DNA of 64,000 nt from Leifsonia shinshuensis (lineage in GTDB: Bacteria > Actinomycetota > Actinomycetes > Actinomycetales > Microbacteriaceae), in contig NZ_CP043642.1 in NCBI RefSeq assembly GCF_014217625.1, forward strand, positions 1-64,000. Reading direction: 5' to 3'. Shown here piece after piece: positions 1-9,684 of this stretch; within the stretch, counting starts at the first letter, position 1, and the number at the start of each line of letters is the position of its first letter. Below the pieces are notes generated by a model. That model saw only the letters and a program-made list of their open reading frames with translations. It did not search any database and was not told the origin of the DNA. A program made the translations under genes and the position numbers.

Positions 1-3000
1 GTGTTCGACGACGCCAAGACTGCGTGGTCGACCGAGCGCAACCTGCTGCGTGACCTTCTGTCTCAGGAGCAGTGGGACCAGGCACGTCGCACCACGATCA
101 ACGCGCACTACACCGACCCCGCCTACGTGCGGCAGATGTGGTCGACCCTGCAGGAACTGGGATTCGACGGCGGAACCGTGCTCGAGCCGGGCGCCGGCGC
201 GGGAACGTTCATCGGCATGGCACCGGAGTCGGCGGCCATGGTCGGCGTCGAACTCGACGAGACCACCGCGGCGATCGCGGCGGCCGTCTACCCGCACGCG
301 CAGATCCGCGCGGAGTCGTTCGCTGACACGAAGTACCCGGCCGGGCACTTCGACGCCGCGATCGGCAACGTCCCGTTCGGCAACGTCACCCTCCACGACC
401 CGGTGCACAACGCCGGACGGCACTCGCTGCACGACCACTTCATCATCAAGTCGCTCGCTCTGACCCGGCCCGGCGGCATGGTCGCCGTCCTGACCAGCAG
501 GTACACGCTCGACACCCAGAACCCCGCTGCCCGCCGGGAGATGAACAAGATGGCCGACCTGGTCGGCGCGGTCCGCCTCCCCTCGGGCGCACACCGTCGC
601 GCGGCCGGCACCGAGGTCGTCACCGACCTGCTGGTCTTCCGCCGCCGGGAGCCCGGCCGTCCGGCTGCATCCGACGTCTGGGAGACCGTGCACGCCCACC
701 AGGTCGACGGTGAGGTCGTCAAGACCAATGCGTACTTCGACACCCGCCCCGAGAACGTTCTCGGGACCTACACGATCGGGCCGAGCCAGTACGGGCCCAC
801 GCTCTACGTGACCGGCGACCTCGCCGCCGTCGAGACCAACCTGCGCACTGCACTCGACGGGATCGTCGCGGACGCGCGCGAGCGCGGCCAGCTGTTCACC
901 GCGCGCTCCGAAGAGTCCCAGCTGCAGCAGAAGGAGCACCGACCGGAGCTTGCCGAGGTGTTCGACGGAACCCTCCTCGCCGAGGAGGACGGCAGCTTCG
1001 CGCAGGTGCAGGGCGGCCGCGCCGAGCCGGTGAAGGTTCCCAAGTCGGCCGCGGTCGAGCTGCGTGCGCTCCTGAGCCTGCGCGACCAAGCCCGAGTCCT
1101 CCTGGAGATGGAAGCCGCGTCCGCCGACGACACCGACGAACTCGAGCACGCACGCGAGGCGTTGCGCACCGACTACGAGCGTTACTCGACCAAGTACGGC
1201 CCGCTGAACCGCTACACCATGCGCGAGACCGGTCGCGTCGATGACGAGACCGGCACTCCCCGGATGGCTCGGATCACCCCGACCGCCACACGGATCCTCC
1301 GCCAAGACCCGTTCGGATCGCTGGTGATGGCGCTGGAGGTGTTCGACGACGAGAAGCAGGACGCCGTCCCCGCCTCCCTGCTCTCGCGGCGCGTCGTGGT
1401 GCCGCGGCCGGAGGTTCAGGGAGCCGAGACCCCGTCCGAGGCGATCGCGCTCTCCATGGACCGCACCGGAGGCATCGACCTCCCGCTGATCGCTCACCTG
1501 CTCGGCACCGACGAGAGCGAGGCGCGCGCCGCGCTCGGCACCCTCGTCTACGACGACCCCGCCCTCGACCGCCTGGTTCCCGCTGCCGAGTATCTGTCCG
1601 GAGACATCCGGGTCAAGCTCGACGCCGCCCGTGCCGCGGCCGAAGCCGACCCGGACCGCTTTGCACCCAACGTGCCCGCCCTCGAGAGGGTGGTGCCAGA
1701 ACCTCTGACCATGGAGGAGATCGCCGTCCGGATGGGTGCGGTGTGGATCGACCCGGGCACTCACCAGCAGTTCCTGCGCGAGATCCTCCGTGAGCAAGGA
1801 CTCACGGTCGAGAACCCGATGCCCGGCAAGTGGGTGGTCAAGTCGCAGATGCGGCGTTCGATCCTCGCCACCGACGAATGGGGAACCAGCCGCCGTCCCG
1901 CGCAGGACGTGGCCGAGGCGGTCATGGAGCAGCGGGCGCTCACCGTCTACGACGAGCTCGACGACGGCAAGCGCATCCTCAACCCGACCGAGACCCAGGC
2001 CGCGACCGAGAAGGCCGAGAAGCTGCAGGCGCGATTCGCGGAGTGGGTGTGGGAAGACGCCGAGCGCGCCCACCGCCTCACTGAGGAGTACAACCGCCGG
2101 TTCAACTCCATCGTGCTGCGCGACTACACCGACGCCGGCGACTACCTCACCTTCCCCGGCATGGCAGCCAACTTCACCCCGCGGCCGCACCAGCGCGCCG
2201 CCGTCGCCCGCATGATCTCTGAACCGGCGGTGCTGCTCGCCCACGAAGTCGGCGCGGGAAAGACGGCGGAGATGGCGATGGGCGCCACCGAGATGCGTCG
2301 CATGGGACTGATCAACAAGCCCATCGTCGTGGTCCCGAACCACATGCTGGAGCAGTTCGCCCGCGAGTGGCTTCAGATCTACCCGCAGGCGAAGATCCTC
2401 GCGGCCTCCACCGACGACCTCGCCGGCGACAAGCGCCGCCTGTTCGTCGCCCGCGCGGCCGCGAACGACTGGGACGCATCATCGCGACCCGGACGGCGTT
2501 CGAACGCATCCCGGTCTCCCCCGCGTTCGAGGCAGAGTACATCCGCGAACGCGTGCACGAGCTGGAGGCCAACCTCGCGGCCGCGCGGTCGGCTGGATCG
2601 TCGACAGTGAAGATGATCGAGAAGGCCAAGGTCCGCTTCGAGGAGAAGCTCAAGGCCAAGCTCGACAAGCCGGTCGACCCCGGCATCACGTTCGAATCCT
2701 CCGGCGTCGACTATGTGATCGTCGACGAGGCCCACGACTACAAGAACCTCACCACCGAATCCAACATCGACGCCGCCGCTATCCTCCCTGGATCCGGCCG
2801 CGCGACGGACCTCCACCTCAAGATGGAGTACCTGCGCTCCCGGCACGGCCTCCGCGCCGGGACGCTGGCCACCGCGACTCCGCTGGCGAACTCCATCACC
2901 GAGGCGCACGTCATGCAGCGCTACCTGCGCCCGGACCTGCTCCAGGCTGCGGGCGTCCTCACGTTCGACACCTGGGCGGCGACGTTCGGCGAGCTCGTCA

Positions 3001-4841
3001 CCGAAATGGAGATGGGCCCGGCCGGCGGATTCCGGCTGAAGACCCGGTTCTCGAAGTTCCAGAACGTTCCGGAGATGCTGCGTATGTGGCACGTCTTCGC
3101 CGACGTGAAGACCGCCGAGGACCTCGGGCTGCCGGTCCCCCTGCTACGCGCGCGCCCGGACGGGGAGCGTGCACCGCACGTGCACGTCATCCCGCCCACT
3201 CCGGCATTGGAGTCCTACCTCGAGCACATCGGCCAGCGCGCCGAGATGGTCGCCGCGAAGGCGGTCCCGCCCGAGGAGGACAACATGCTCAAGATCGCCG
3301 GGGACGGCCGCAAGGCGGCACTGGACATGCGGATGGTCGGCGCCGAGCACGCTCAGCCCGGCAGCAAGCTCGAAGTCGTCGCCGCCACCATCCTGAACGA
3401 GTGGCAGGCGGGAAAGGATCTCACCTACCTCGACACGGTCACCGGCGAGGTCTCGGAGACCCCGGGCGGCCTGCAGATCGTCTTCAACGACCTCGGCACC
3501 CCGGCCAAGGACCGGTGGGACGCCTACAACGAACTCAAGCGGCTCCTCGTGGCCGGTGGGATGCACCCCGACCGGATCCGGTTCATTCATTCGGCGCGCA
3601 ACGACGCCGAGAAGGGCCGACTGTTCGCCGCCGCGCGCTCCGGCCACGTCGACGTCCTGCTCGGGTCGACCGGCAAGATGGGCACCGGTGTGAACGTGCA
3701 GGCCCGCGCGATCGCCATGCACAACATCGACGTGCCGTGGCGGCCGGCCGACATCCAGCAGCGCAACGGTCGCGGGATCCGGCAGGGAAACCAGAACGCC
3801 GAGATCGCCGTGCACAACTACGTTGTGGAGCGCTCCTTCGACGCGTACATGTGGCAGACCGTCGAGCGGAAGGCCAAGTTCATCGCCCAGGTGATGCGCG
3901 GCAAGCTCGACGTACGCGAGATGGAAGACATCGGCGACTTCGCCCTCTCGGCCGCCGAAGCCAAGGCCCTCTCCAGCGGCAACCCGCTGCTACTCGAGCA
4001 GGCACAAGCCGCCGACCAGGCGGCGAAGCTGGAACGCCTCGAACGCGCGCACGCCCGCTCCCAGCGCAACCTCCACGAAATGCACGCCGTCGCGACCCAG
4101 CGCGCGCAGCTCGCCCAAGACCGCATCGAGATCCTGGAGCAGATGATTCCCTCGGCCGTCCCGACCGACGGCGACCGGTTCCGCGCCGTCATCGACGGGC
4201 GCGCGTACGACAAGCGCGCCGACGCGGCCGCGGCGATCGCCGTCTGGGCGCGAAGCAAGTACCTCGGCTCCCTCCCCGTGTACGCCGAACGCGACCTCGG
4301 CGAGCTTGGCCAGCTCGGCGGGTTCACGATCGACATGCGAACCCGACCCCAGCTCGGCTCGATCCAGATCGTCGCGGAGCTTCGCGGCGTCCCGAATGCC
4401 ACCGTCTCGGTCGGACGAGAAGAGATGGCATCGCCCGGCATCGGCTACGTCACGCGCTTGGAGAACCTCACCGCCTCGCTGCCCAGGCTCCTCGCTGACC
4501 AGCGCGGGGCGCTCCGTGAGGCCGAGTCCACGCTGCAGGACGCACAGGCGCGCATCGGCCGGCCATTCCCCCGCGCTGCCGAACTCACCGAGGCGCAGCA
4601 ACGCCTCACCTCGATCACCGCCGAACTCAACGCACTGGCCGCGGAAGCATCCAAGACCGCTCCGGCGGCCGCACCGACAGTCGACGCGGCCGCGGCTGGC
4701 GCGACCGCCGAGGCCGCCCGGCCCGTTCGTGTGGACGTGGACGCCATCACCAACCGGATCGACGCGCTTACAGCCCCCACGGACCCCCGGCCGACCTGGA
4801 AGCCAGACACCGTCCCGCCGCCCACTCAGCAAATCCGCTGA
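1..4841 (+). pseudogene. DarB-like N6-adenine methylase / SNF2-type helicase, frameshifted and 5'-incomplete
   Basis: A giant methylase-helicase of the plasmid/phage antirestriction (DarB-like) type. The methylase domain shows the SAM loop LEPGAGAGTF at about residues 61-70 and a catalytic NVPFGN (variant of NPPF) near 123-128. The helicase domain shows a Walker A AHEVGAGKT near residue 750. Past a frame change come VDEAH (about nt 2722) and an arginine-finger segment QRNGRGIRQG (about nt 3755-3790), then a coiled-coil tail. The first frame is intact to codon 826 and would run to a stop at 2610; the homologous sequence resumes in the third frame at ATC 2478 (IIATRTAFERIP). One base is therefore missing at 2477/2478. 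It is either a real mutation or a sequencing error. The GTG at base 1 is probably not the start, because family members have more sequence before FDDAKTAWS. The rejoined length is about 1,613 aa. Confidence 0.82.
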
Positions 4842-4860
4842 CGGCCGAGAGACCGTCGGA

Positions 4861-4897
4861 GGGGCGTGCATCCAGGCGATGCGCGCCCCTTCTCGCT
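4861..4897 (+). terminator. Hairpin after the methylase-helicase gene
   Basis: An 11-bp stem (GGGGCGTGCAT against ATGCGCGCCCC, one G-T pair) with a 7-nt loop begins 20 nt after the stop codon and is followed by TTCTC. It looks like a GC-rich actinobacterial terminator with a poor T-tract. Confidence 0.5.
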
Positions 4898-4968
4898 GTG
4901 CATGGATGGGGAACCGGTGTAGAGGTCACGCGCACGCCAGGCGCGGCGAAAGTAGCCGTCCGGGTTGC

Positions 4969-5004
4969 CGCTCTTTTCGTACCGCAAGCGGCACGAAAAG
5001 AGCG
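4969..5004. repeat. Perfect 12-bp inverted repeat in the gap before the repressor gene
   Basis: CGCTCTTTTCGT (4969-4980) and ACGAAAAGAGCG (4993-5004) are perfect reverse complements; the 12-nt loop contains a further CCGC/GCGG pairing. No T-run follows on either strand, so an operator, a cruciform or a shared terminator between the convergent genes are all possible. The rest of the 4842-5125 gap shows nothing recognisable. Confidence 0.5.
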
Positions 5005-5125
5005 CCCTCAGCTGCGCTCTGCCGCAAGGCGCGCACATGGAGCGGAAGCGGCCCCTCTCAGCTTGCCGGTGCCGCTATCGAGCGTGTTGGGCAGCCGACC
5101 ACATTATGCGAGACGTGCGGGAGGT

Positions 5126-5377
5126 TCAGGACTCGCCAGCTGCAGCGGGGGTGAGATCGAGGGGAAGCTCGATGACCTCGCCGCCGACGGTCACCGAGAT
5201 GGTGGCGCTATCGGCCCCGACGGCGACCAGGTAGCTGCGCAAGCTGGTCAGCGTCATCCGGTCCGCTTCACGCTCGAACTTGCTCACCGTCTTGAACGAC
5301 TTCTCCAGCCGCTCCCCTACCTGCCCTTGCGTCAGGCCCGCTGCCTTCCGCACCAGGTCTAGCTCGAATCCGGCCAT
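5126..5377 (-). CDS. Small XRE-type HTH regulator
   Basis: 83 aa, almost entirely a helix-turn-helix domain: LVRKAAGLTQGQVGERLEKS (about residues 8-27) is the Cro/C1-type HTH, followed by KTVSKFEREADRMTLTSLRS. The C-terminal part (SVTVGGEVIELPLDL) may dimerise. The frame stays open upstream, but ATG 5377 is chosen because GGAGG lies just before it and homology begins there. It is divergent from the operon starting at 5516. The shared gap holds the palindromic promoter at 5452-5495, so it probably represses that promoter, and its second copy near 7650, as well as itself. This regulatory role is inferred. Confidence 0.75.
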   Translation of the reverse strand: MAGFELDLVRKAAGLTQGQVGERLEKSFKTVSKFEREADRMTLTSLRSYLVAVGADSATISVTVGGEVIELPLDLTPAAAGES

Positions 5378-5451
5378 CAGGTCCTCCACTCTCCGCCCCC
5401 ATTCTCCCGGACTCGCGCCGAGCAAACTCACTCTACCAAAAAGGCGATTCG

Positions 5452-5495
5452 CCTTGAAAGTAGACTCTACTTTAAAGTAGAATAGAGAGGTAGGC
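5452..5495 (+). promoter_or_regulatory. Palindromic promoter/operator, copy 1 of a 44-bp repeat
   Basis: TTGAAA (5454-5459), an 18-bp spacer and TAGAAT (5478-5483) make a good -35/-10 pair. The spacer and -10 are covered by a perfect 14-bp palindrome CTACTTTAAAGTAG (5467-5480) preceded by a second dyad AGTAGA-C-TCTACT. The same 44 bp recur with one mismatch at 7636-7679. Repressor binding to the palindrome would block polymerase. The likely ligand is the HTH protein encoded just to the left. Confidence 0.72.
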
Positions 5496-5515
5496 AAGCG
5501 ACGAGGAGGAAACCA

Positions 5516-5803
5516 ATGAGCGACTACGCAACCACCTACCGGCTGACCCCTTACGACACCGGCGACCGCCTGGAGCCGCGCGACTGGGTGAAGGGCGAGG
5601 TGGCCTCCCCGTCCGGGCTCCCGCGACAGGCCATGCCGGACGACTTCGGCCGCGTCGACTTCACAGACGACGAGGGCACCACCCTCCTCACCGTCTTCGC
5701 CGAGCCCGACGGACACGGCGGCGTCCGCCTCGTGGTCTACGGCAACGTGCCGGTCACCATCGAGCGCGCCGACGACTCCGAGCGCATCCAGCTCGCCGAC
5801 TAA
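5516..5803 (+). CDS. Hypothetical acidic protein, first gene of operon
   Basis: 95 aa, not recognised. It starts at ATG 5516 behind a strong GAGGAGGAAACC ribosome site, the first gene after the palindromic promoter. The sequence is acidic and soluble (DDFGRVDFTDDEGTTLLTVF, then a predicted beta-rich end), with no signal peptide, membrane segment or cysteine motif. It lies 53 nt before a small membrane-protein gene in the same direction. Confidence 0.7.
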   Translation: MSDYATTYRLTPYDTGDRLEPRDWVKGEVASPSGLPRQAMPDDFGRVDFTDDEGTTLLTVFAEPDGHGGVRLVVYGNVPVTIERADDSERIQLAD

Positions 5804-5856
5804 CCACCCCGGGTGCCGCCCGCGGGCGGCACCCCTCCACACCGAAAGGACATCCC

Positions 5857-6069
5857 ATGCGGTTCTTCCCTCACAGCAAGGCCCTCGTCCTGCTGACCGT
5901 GCTCGGCCTGATCGCCCTCTTCGCCAGCGCCCCCACTGCCATTCCTTCGTGGATCGGCGTCATCGCCGCCATCGTCACCCTGACCTCCTTCGTGACGCTG
6001 ATCGTCGGCATCATTGCCGGGATCTTCGCCACCTTCCAGCGGAGCACCCACCAGGAGGTGCAGCGATGA
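5857..6069 (+). CDS. Small two-TM membrane protein
   Basis: 70 aa. Two hydrophobic segments (about residues 9-25 and 32-58, ALVLLTVLGLIALFA and a long IGVIAAIVTL stretch) leave short ends, the last being FQRSTHQEVQR. AAAGGA precedes the ATG. Its stop codon overlaps the next start as ATGA, so translation is probably coupled. Function unknown. Confidence 0.68.
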   Translation: MRFFPHSKALVLLTVLGLIALFASAPTAIPSWIGVIAAIVTLTSFVTLIVGIIAGIFATFQRSTHQEVQR

Positions 6070-6704
6070 GCCAGCTCACTTTCGACCTGGACGCCATGAT
6101 CCACGAGATGGACGTCGCGGCAGCGCCCGCGTGGACCGGCGCGCCGCTGCACTTCACCACCGGCTACTGGAACCCGGCTGACCTCGATGCCGCCTGGAAC
6201 CGCTACCTCTTCGAGAACGGCCACTTCAACTGCCTCCAGGCCAGCCACATGTGGCACCGCCCCTACATCCAGGAGAAGCCGCTCGCCGTCGGAGCGCACA
6301 CCATGGACCGCTTCGAAGCCGACCTCCGCCACTCCCACCTCTGCCCCGGATCCCGGTACCAGAGCGACACTCCCTGCACCTGCCTCGGGTCCACCCTCTA
6401 CCAGGCCATCTGCACCGCCTGCGGCTGGCACCACATCAGCTCATCCGAGAACGACATGCTCGGAGCCTGGCATGACCACGCGATGCCGGGCTGGCGCACC
6501 CTCCCGGTCGCCCCCGAAGGCTGGCGCAACGACATGTCGGGCAAGCTCAGCAAGAACGGCCGCGAGTTCCTCGACGCCTACCCCACCGAGTGGACATTCG
6601 CAGGCGCACCGATCCTCACGGCCCGCAGCGGCATCGGCACCCGCGCCGTCCCCGGCCGCAGCCCATTCGGCGGCTACGACTTCGCCGCCGAGGTGATCCG
6701 ATGA
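6066..6704 (+). CDS. Plasmid hypothetical protein, resembles DUF6349 family
   Basis: 212 aa, starting at ATG 6066 inside the previous stop (ATGA) and ending in an ATGA overlap with the next gene. A cysteine/histidine-rich middle (CPGSRYQSDTPCTCLG, then CTACGWHHISSSEN) suggests a metal-binding fold. The C-terminus ends with SPFGGYDFAAEVIR. From memory this resembles the DUF6349 family of actinobacterial plasmids; that family name is recall and was not checked. The biochemical role is unknown. Confidence 0.65.
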   Translation: MSQLTFDLDAMIHEMDVAAAPAWTGAPLHFTTGYWNPADLDAAWNRYLFENGHFNCLQASHMWHRPYIQEKPLAVGAHTMDRFEADLRHSHLCPGSRYQSDTPCTCLGSTLYQAICTACGWHHISSSENDMLGAWHDHAMPGWRTLPVAPEGWRNDMSGKLSKNGREFLDAYPTEWTFAGAPILTARSGIGTRAVPGRSPFGGYDFAAEVIR

Positions 6705-7597
6705 TCGCCCACGTCACGGGCGGGGCGATCACCCCGCCCTACCCGGCCCTCCCGGTCGCCGTAGGCGAGGTCGCGCACGTCGACGCAGGGGCACTGAACG
6801 TCCAGTGCCCCTGCGGCAACTCCACCCGCTTCCACGCCGCCGACCGATCCGGACGGCTGGTCAGCGAGAAGCCGGGACCGGCCCCGGAGGGACTGGGCGA
6901 GATGCCCGAGACCTGCCTGGCAATCTGCGCCGACTGCGGCCGCGTCTACGACGACGCCGTGAACGACCTCGCCTCCACCGGCACCGCCACCATCGGCTCC
7001 CCCGTCCTCGCTCGAGTCAACACCACGAGCCCCGAGTGGCGGCGGGCGCTCGCCCTCGCCACCGAGGCCGGGAGGGCCGACGCCGACGCAAGCTCCTGCC
7101 CCCGCTGCGGCAGCGCCGAGAGCTTCCCCGCCCTCGTCTCCCTCCATGGCCAACCCACCTTCGTCACACGCTGCGCCTTCTGCGGCACCACCCGACCCTT
7201 CGCCCCCCACCCTCAGGAGCACACCATGACCGACACCAACGAACGCTTCGACCTCCCGGTCACCTACGGCGACGGCCGCGTCTACATCGCGCACACCGTC
7301 AGCGGCTACCGCTGGAACGGATACCTCTGCCCGGCCTTCACACGCGACGTCGCCGACCAGATCGCCGCCGACCTCGCCCGGGATGAAGCCCAGGCCCCGG
7401 ACGAGTTCCGCACCCTCGTGCGCTGGAACGACGAGCTGCAGGCCTATCTCCTCCAGAGCGCCCAGTACGAAGAAGCGGGAGATCCGCCGGAGATCGTCCG
7501 CGGGCATGACTCCCGGGGCGTCACTGTCTATTCCATCGGCGGAGGCAGCTGGACCTGGAGTGCCGCGGAGACGTCGCCGGCCTCACCCGTCCACTGA
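6701..7597 (+). CDS. Zinc-ribbon hypothetical protein, possible two-domain fusion
   Basis: 298 aa from ATG 6701 (overlaps the preceding TGA). The N-terminal half carries repeated CxxC pairs: CPCGN, CADCGRVY, CPRCGSAES and CAFCGTTR, so one or two zinc ribbons. The C-terminal 120 residues are cysteine-free (SGYRWNGYLCPAFTRDVADQ and a DELQAYLLQ segment). An in-frame ATG at 7226 is preceded by CAGGAG at 5-10 nt spacing and would give the C-terminal domain alone (123 aa). The gene may therefore make two products or be a fusion of two small genes. No function can be assigned. Confidence 0.65.
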   Translation: MIAHVTGGAITPPYPALPVAVGEVAHVDAGALNVQCPCGNSTRFHAADRSGRLVSEKPGPAPEGLGEMPETCLAICADCGRVYDDAVNDLASTGTATIGSPVLARVNTTSPEWRRALALATEAGRADADASSCPRCGSAESFPALVSLHGQPTFVTRCAFCGTTRPFAPHPQEHTMTDTNERFDLPVTYGDGRVYIAHTVSGYRWNGYLCPAFTRDVADQIAADLARDEAQAPDEFRTLVRWNDELQAYLLQSAQYEEAGDPPEIVRGHDSRGVTVYSIGGGSWTWSAAETSPASPVH

Positions 7598-7613
7598 CCA
7601 CCGCCACCCAAAA

Positions 7614-7679
7614 AATCTACTAAAACGTAGATTCCCCTTGAAAGTAGACTCTACTTTAAAGTAGAGTAGAGAGGTAGGC
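7614..7679 (+). promoter_or_regulatory. Palindromic promoter/operator, copy 2, with an extra upstream dyad
   Basis: Bases 7636-7679 repeat the 5452-5495 promoter with a single change, giving -10 TAGAGT rather than TAGAAT. TTGAAA is at 7638-7643 and the 14-bp palindrome at 7651-7664. A second dyad, AATCTAC-6-GTAGATT (7614-7633), exists only here. It drives the membrane protein/methyltransferase/Mom-like operon, placing it under the same repressor as the operon at 5516. Confidence 0.7.
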
Positions 7680-7708
7680 GAGAGACCCCACAACGAAAGG
7701 CATCGACC

Positions 7709-8005
7709 GTGACCACCATCCGAATCACCACCACCGCGGGGGTGCGGGCACCGCGCCCCCGCCGCATCCCGCGGGCCAAGCAGGCGCGGATGTTCACCGC
7801 GGCGTACAGCGTCCTCCTCGGCTTCATCGCTGCCCTCGTGATCGTCGCGGCCGCGGACATCGTCCCCGCCTTCGCCGCCGGTCACATCGGGGCGCGGCCC
7901 GTCGCCAGCAGCAGCCTCGCAGCCGCGCTGGTCATCTTCCTCTTCGTCATCCCGGCCGTCGCGGCCCTGCAGCTCCACGTCGAGCGTGCGGGAGGTAAGC
8001 GCTGA
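7709..8005 (+). CDS. Small two-TM membrane protein, first gene of DNA-modification operon
   Basis: 98 aa, GTG start with CGAAAGG upstream. A basic N-terminus (APRPRRIPRAKQAR) is followed by two hydrophobic segments (about residues 33-55 and 68-88). Its TGA shares a base with the ATG of the methyltransferase gene (TGATG at 8003-8007), so the two are translationally coupled. No family recognised. Confidence 0.65.
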   Translation: MTTIRITTTAGVRAPRPRRIPRAKQARMFTAAYSVLLGFIAALVIVAAADIVPAFAAGHIGARPVASSSLAAALVIFLFVIPAVAALQLHVERAGGKR

Positions 8006-9684
8006 TGCTGGCCACTCTCGAATCCGACGTGACGATGACCGACCTCTTCGCCGGGGCGGGCGGATCATCGACCGGCGCCGGACAGGTGCCCGGGGTCAAG
8101 GTCAAGGTCGCCGCGAACCACTGGGACGTCGCGATCGACATCCACGCGGCGAACCACCAGAGCACCGATCACGCGATCGTCGACCTGCACCAAGAACGGC
8201 CGTCGTTCTTCCCGTCGACCACGATCCTCTGGGCCTCCCCGGAGTGCACGAAGTGGTCGCAGGCCAACGGGTCCAAGCTGCCGGACATCGAGGAGGGCCT
8301 GTTCGAGGACCCGCTCTCCGACGAGGCGAAGACCCGCTCGCGCCTGCTCATGTTCGACGTGCTGCGCTTCATCGAGCACCACCGCTACCGGCTCGTCGTC
8401 GTCGAGAACGTCGTCGACATCGCCATCAACGCGAAGTACCGCACCGCCTGGACCGTGTGGCGGCAGGAGCTGCGGGCGCTCGGCTACAAGTTCCGCGTCG
8501 TCTCTCTCAACGCCATGCACGCGCAGAAGTTCGGCGCTCCCGCTCCCCAGTCCCGCGACCGCATCTACGTCGTCGCCTGGCCCGAGGCCGACAAGGCACC
8601 GGACCTCGACCGCATCCTGCGGCCGCTCGCCTACTGCTGGAAGTGCGGCGAGATGCGTGAGTCGGTCCAGTCCTTCAAGCCCGGCCGCACCGTCGGCCGC
8701 TACCGCCAGGCCTACGTCTACTGCTGCCCCGGCTGCGGCTCCATCGTCGAGCCCGGCTACCTCCCCGCATCGGTCGCGATCGACTGGTCCATCCCGGGCC
8801 GTCCGATCGGCGACCGCCTCAAGCCCAAGACCCGCCTGCGCGTGGCCGCCGGGATTGCCCGCTACTGGGGACCGACGCACCTGGAGGCGGCGGGCAACAC
8901 CTACGACGCGGCCGACCCGCACCACCCGCACCACGGCGAAGCCGACGCCTACTACCGCAGCTGGCCGATGACCGAGCCGCTGAAGGCGCTGCACACGAGC
9001 AACTCCAAGGCACTCGCGATCCCGGTCGACGGCCGTGACGGCAAGAACGCCTACCCCGTGGACGAGGCGCTGCGCACCCAGACCACACGCCTGGAGACCG
9101 CGCTCGCCTACGCGCCCGAGCGCACGCCGTTCATCGCCGAGATGTACGGCACCGGGACCGTCCGCCCGGTGACCGAAGCCGCCGGCACCTTCACCGCCGG
9201 AGGCAACCACCACGCGCTGGTGACCCCCTTCGTCACCCAGTTCCGTGACCGAGTGCGTGACCTCGACCCGTACACCGAGCCGATGCGCACCGTGGTCGCC
9301 GACGGCGCGAACCATGCCCTCATCCACCGAATGAACGGCGGCGGAGCCGAGATGACCACGCCCGCCAGTGAACCGATGCGCACCCTGACCACAGCCGGGC
9401 ACCAGGCGATCATGCAGCAGCCCCGAGGGCAGCGCGCGCCGATCAGCGCCAAGGACCTGGACGCCGCCATGGCGTTGGTCCCCGACACCCTGCTGCGCAT
9501 GTTCCTCCCGACCGAGGTCGCCGCCGGGATGGCCTTCCCCGCCGACTACATGTGGCAGCCCACCAACCGCCTGAAGCCCGTCTCGCAGCGCGACATCACG
9601 AAGGCGGCGGGTAACGCGGTCTGCCCGCCCTGCGCGCGCGACATCGTGGGCATCTGCGTCGAGACGATGGGGCTGGTGGGATGA
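8005..9684 (+). CDS. DNA (cytosine-5) methyltransferase
   Basis: 559 aa, transfers methyl from SAM to C5 of cytosine in DNA. Conserved motifs in order: I DLFAGAGGSS (about 13-22), IV SPECTKWS (catalytic Cys, near 80; PEC instead of the usual PPC), VI VVVENV (near 133), VIII QSRDRIYVV (near 182) and X KAAGNAV (near 535). Between VIII and X it carries an extra zinc ribbon (CWKCGE and CCPGCGS, about 212-255), presumably in the target-recognition region. No restriction endonuclease gene adjoins it, so it looks like a solitary modification enzyme serving self-protection. The next gene is coupled by ATGA. Confidence 0.88.
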   Translation: MLATLESDVTMTDLFAGAGGSSTGAGQVPGVKVKVAANHWDVAIDIHAANHQSTDHAIVDLHQERPSFFPSTTILWASPECTKWSQANGSKLPDIEEGLFEDPLSDEAKTRSRLLMFDVLRFIEHHRYRLVVVENVVDIAINAKYRTAWTVWRQELRALGYKFRVVSLNAMHAQKFGAPAPQSRDRIYVVAWPEADKAPDLDRILRPLAYCWKCGEMRESVQSFKPGRTVGRYRQAYVYCCPGCGSIVEPGYLPASVAIDWSIPGRPIGDRLKPKTRLRVAAGIARYWGPTHLEAAGNTYDAADPHHPHHGEADAYYRSWPMTEPLKALHTSNSKALAIPVDGRDGKNAYPVDEALRTQTTRLETALAYAPERTPFIAEMYGTGTVRPVTEAAGTFTAGGNHHALVTPFVTQFRDRVRDLDPYTEPMRTVVADGANHALIHRMNGGGAEMTTPASEPMRTLTTAGHQAIMQQPRGQRAPISAKDLDAAMALVPDTLLRMFLPTEVAAGMAFPADYMWQPTNRLKPVSQRDITKAAGNAVCPPCARDIVGICVETMGLVG

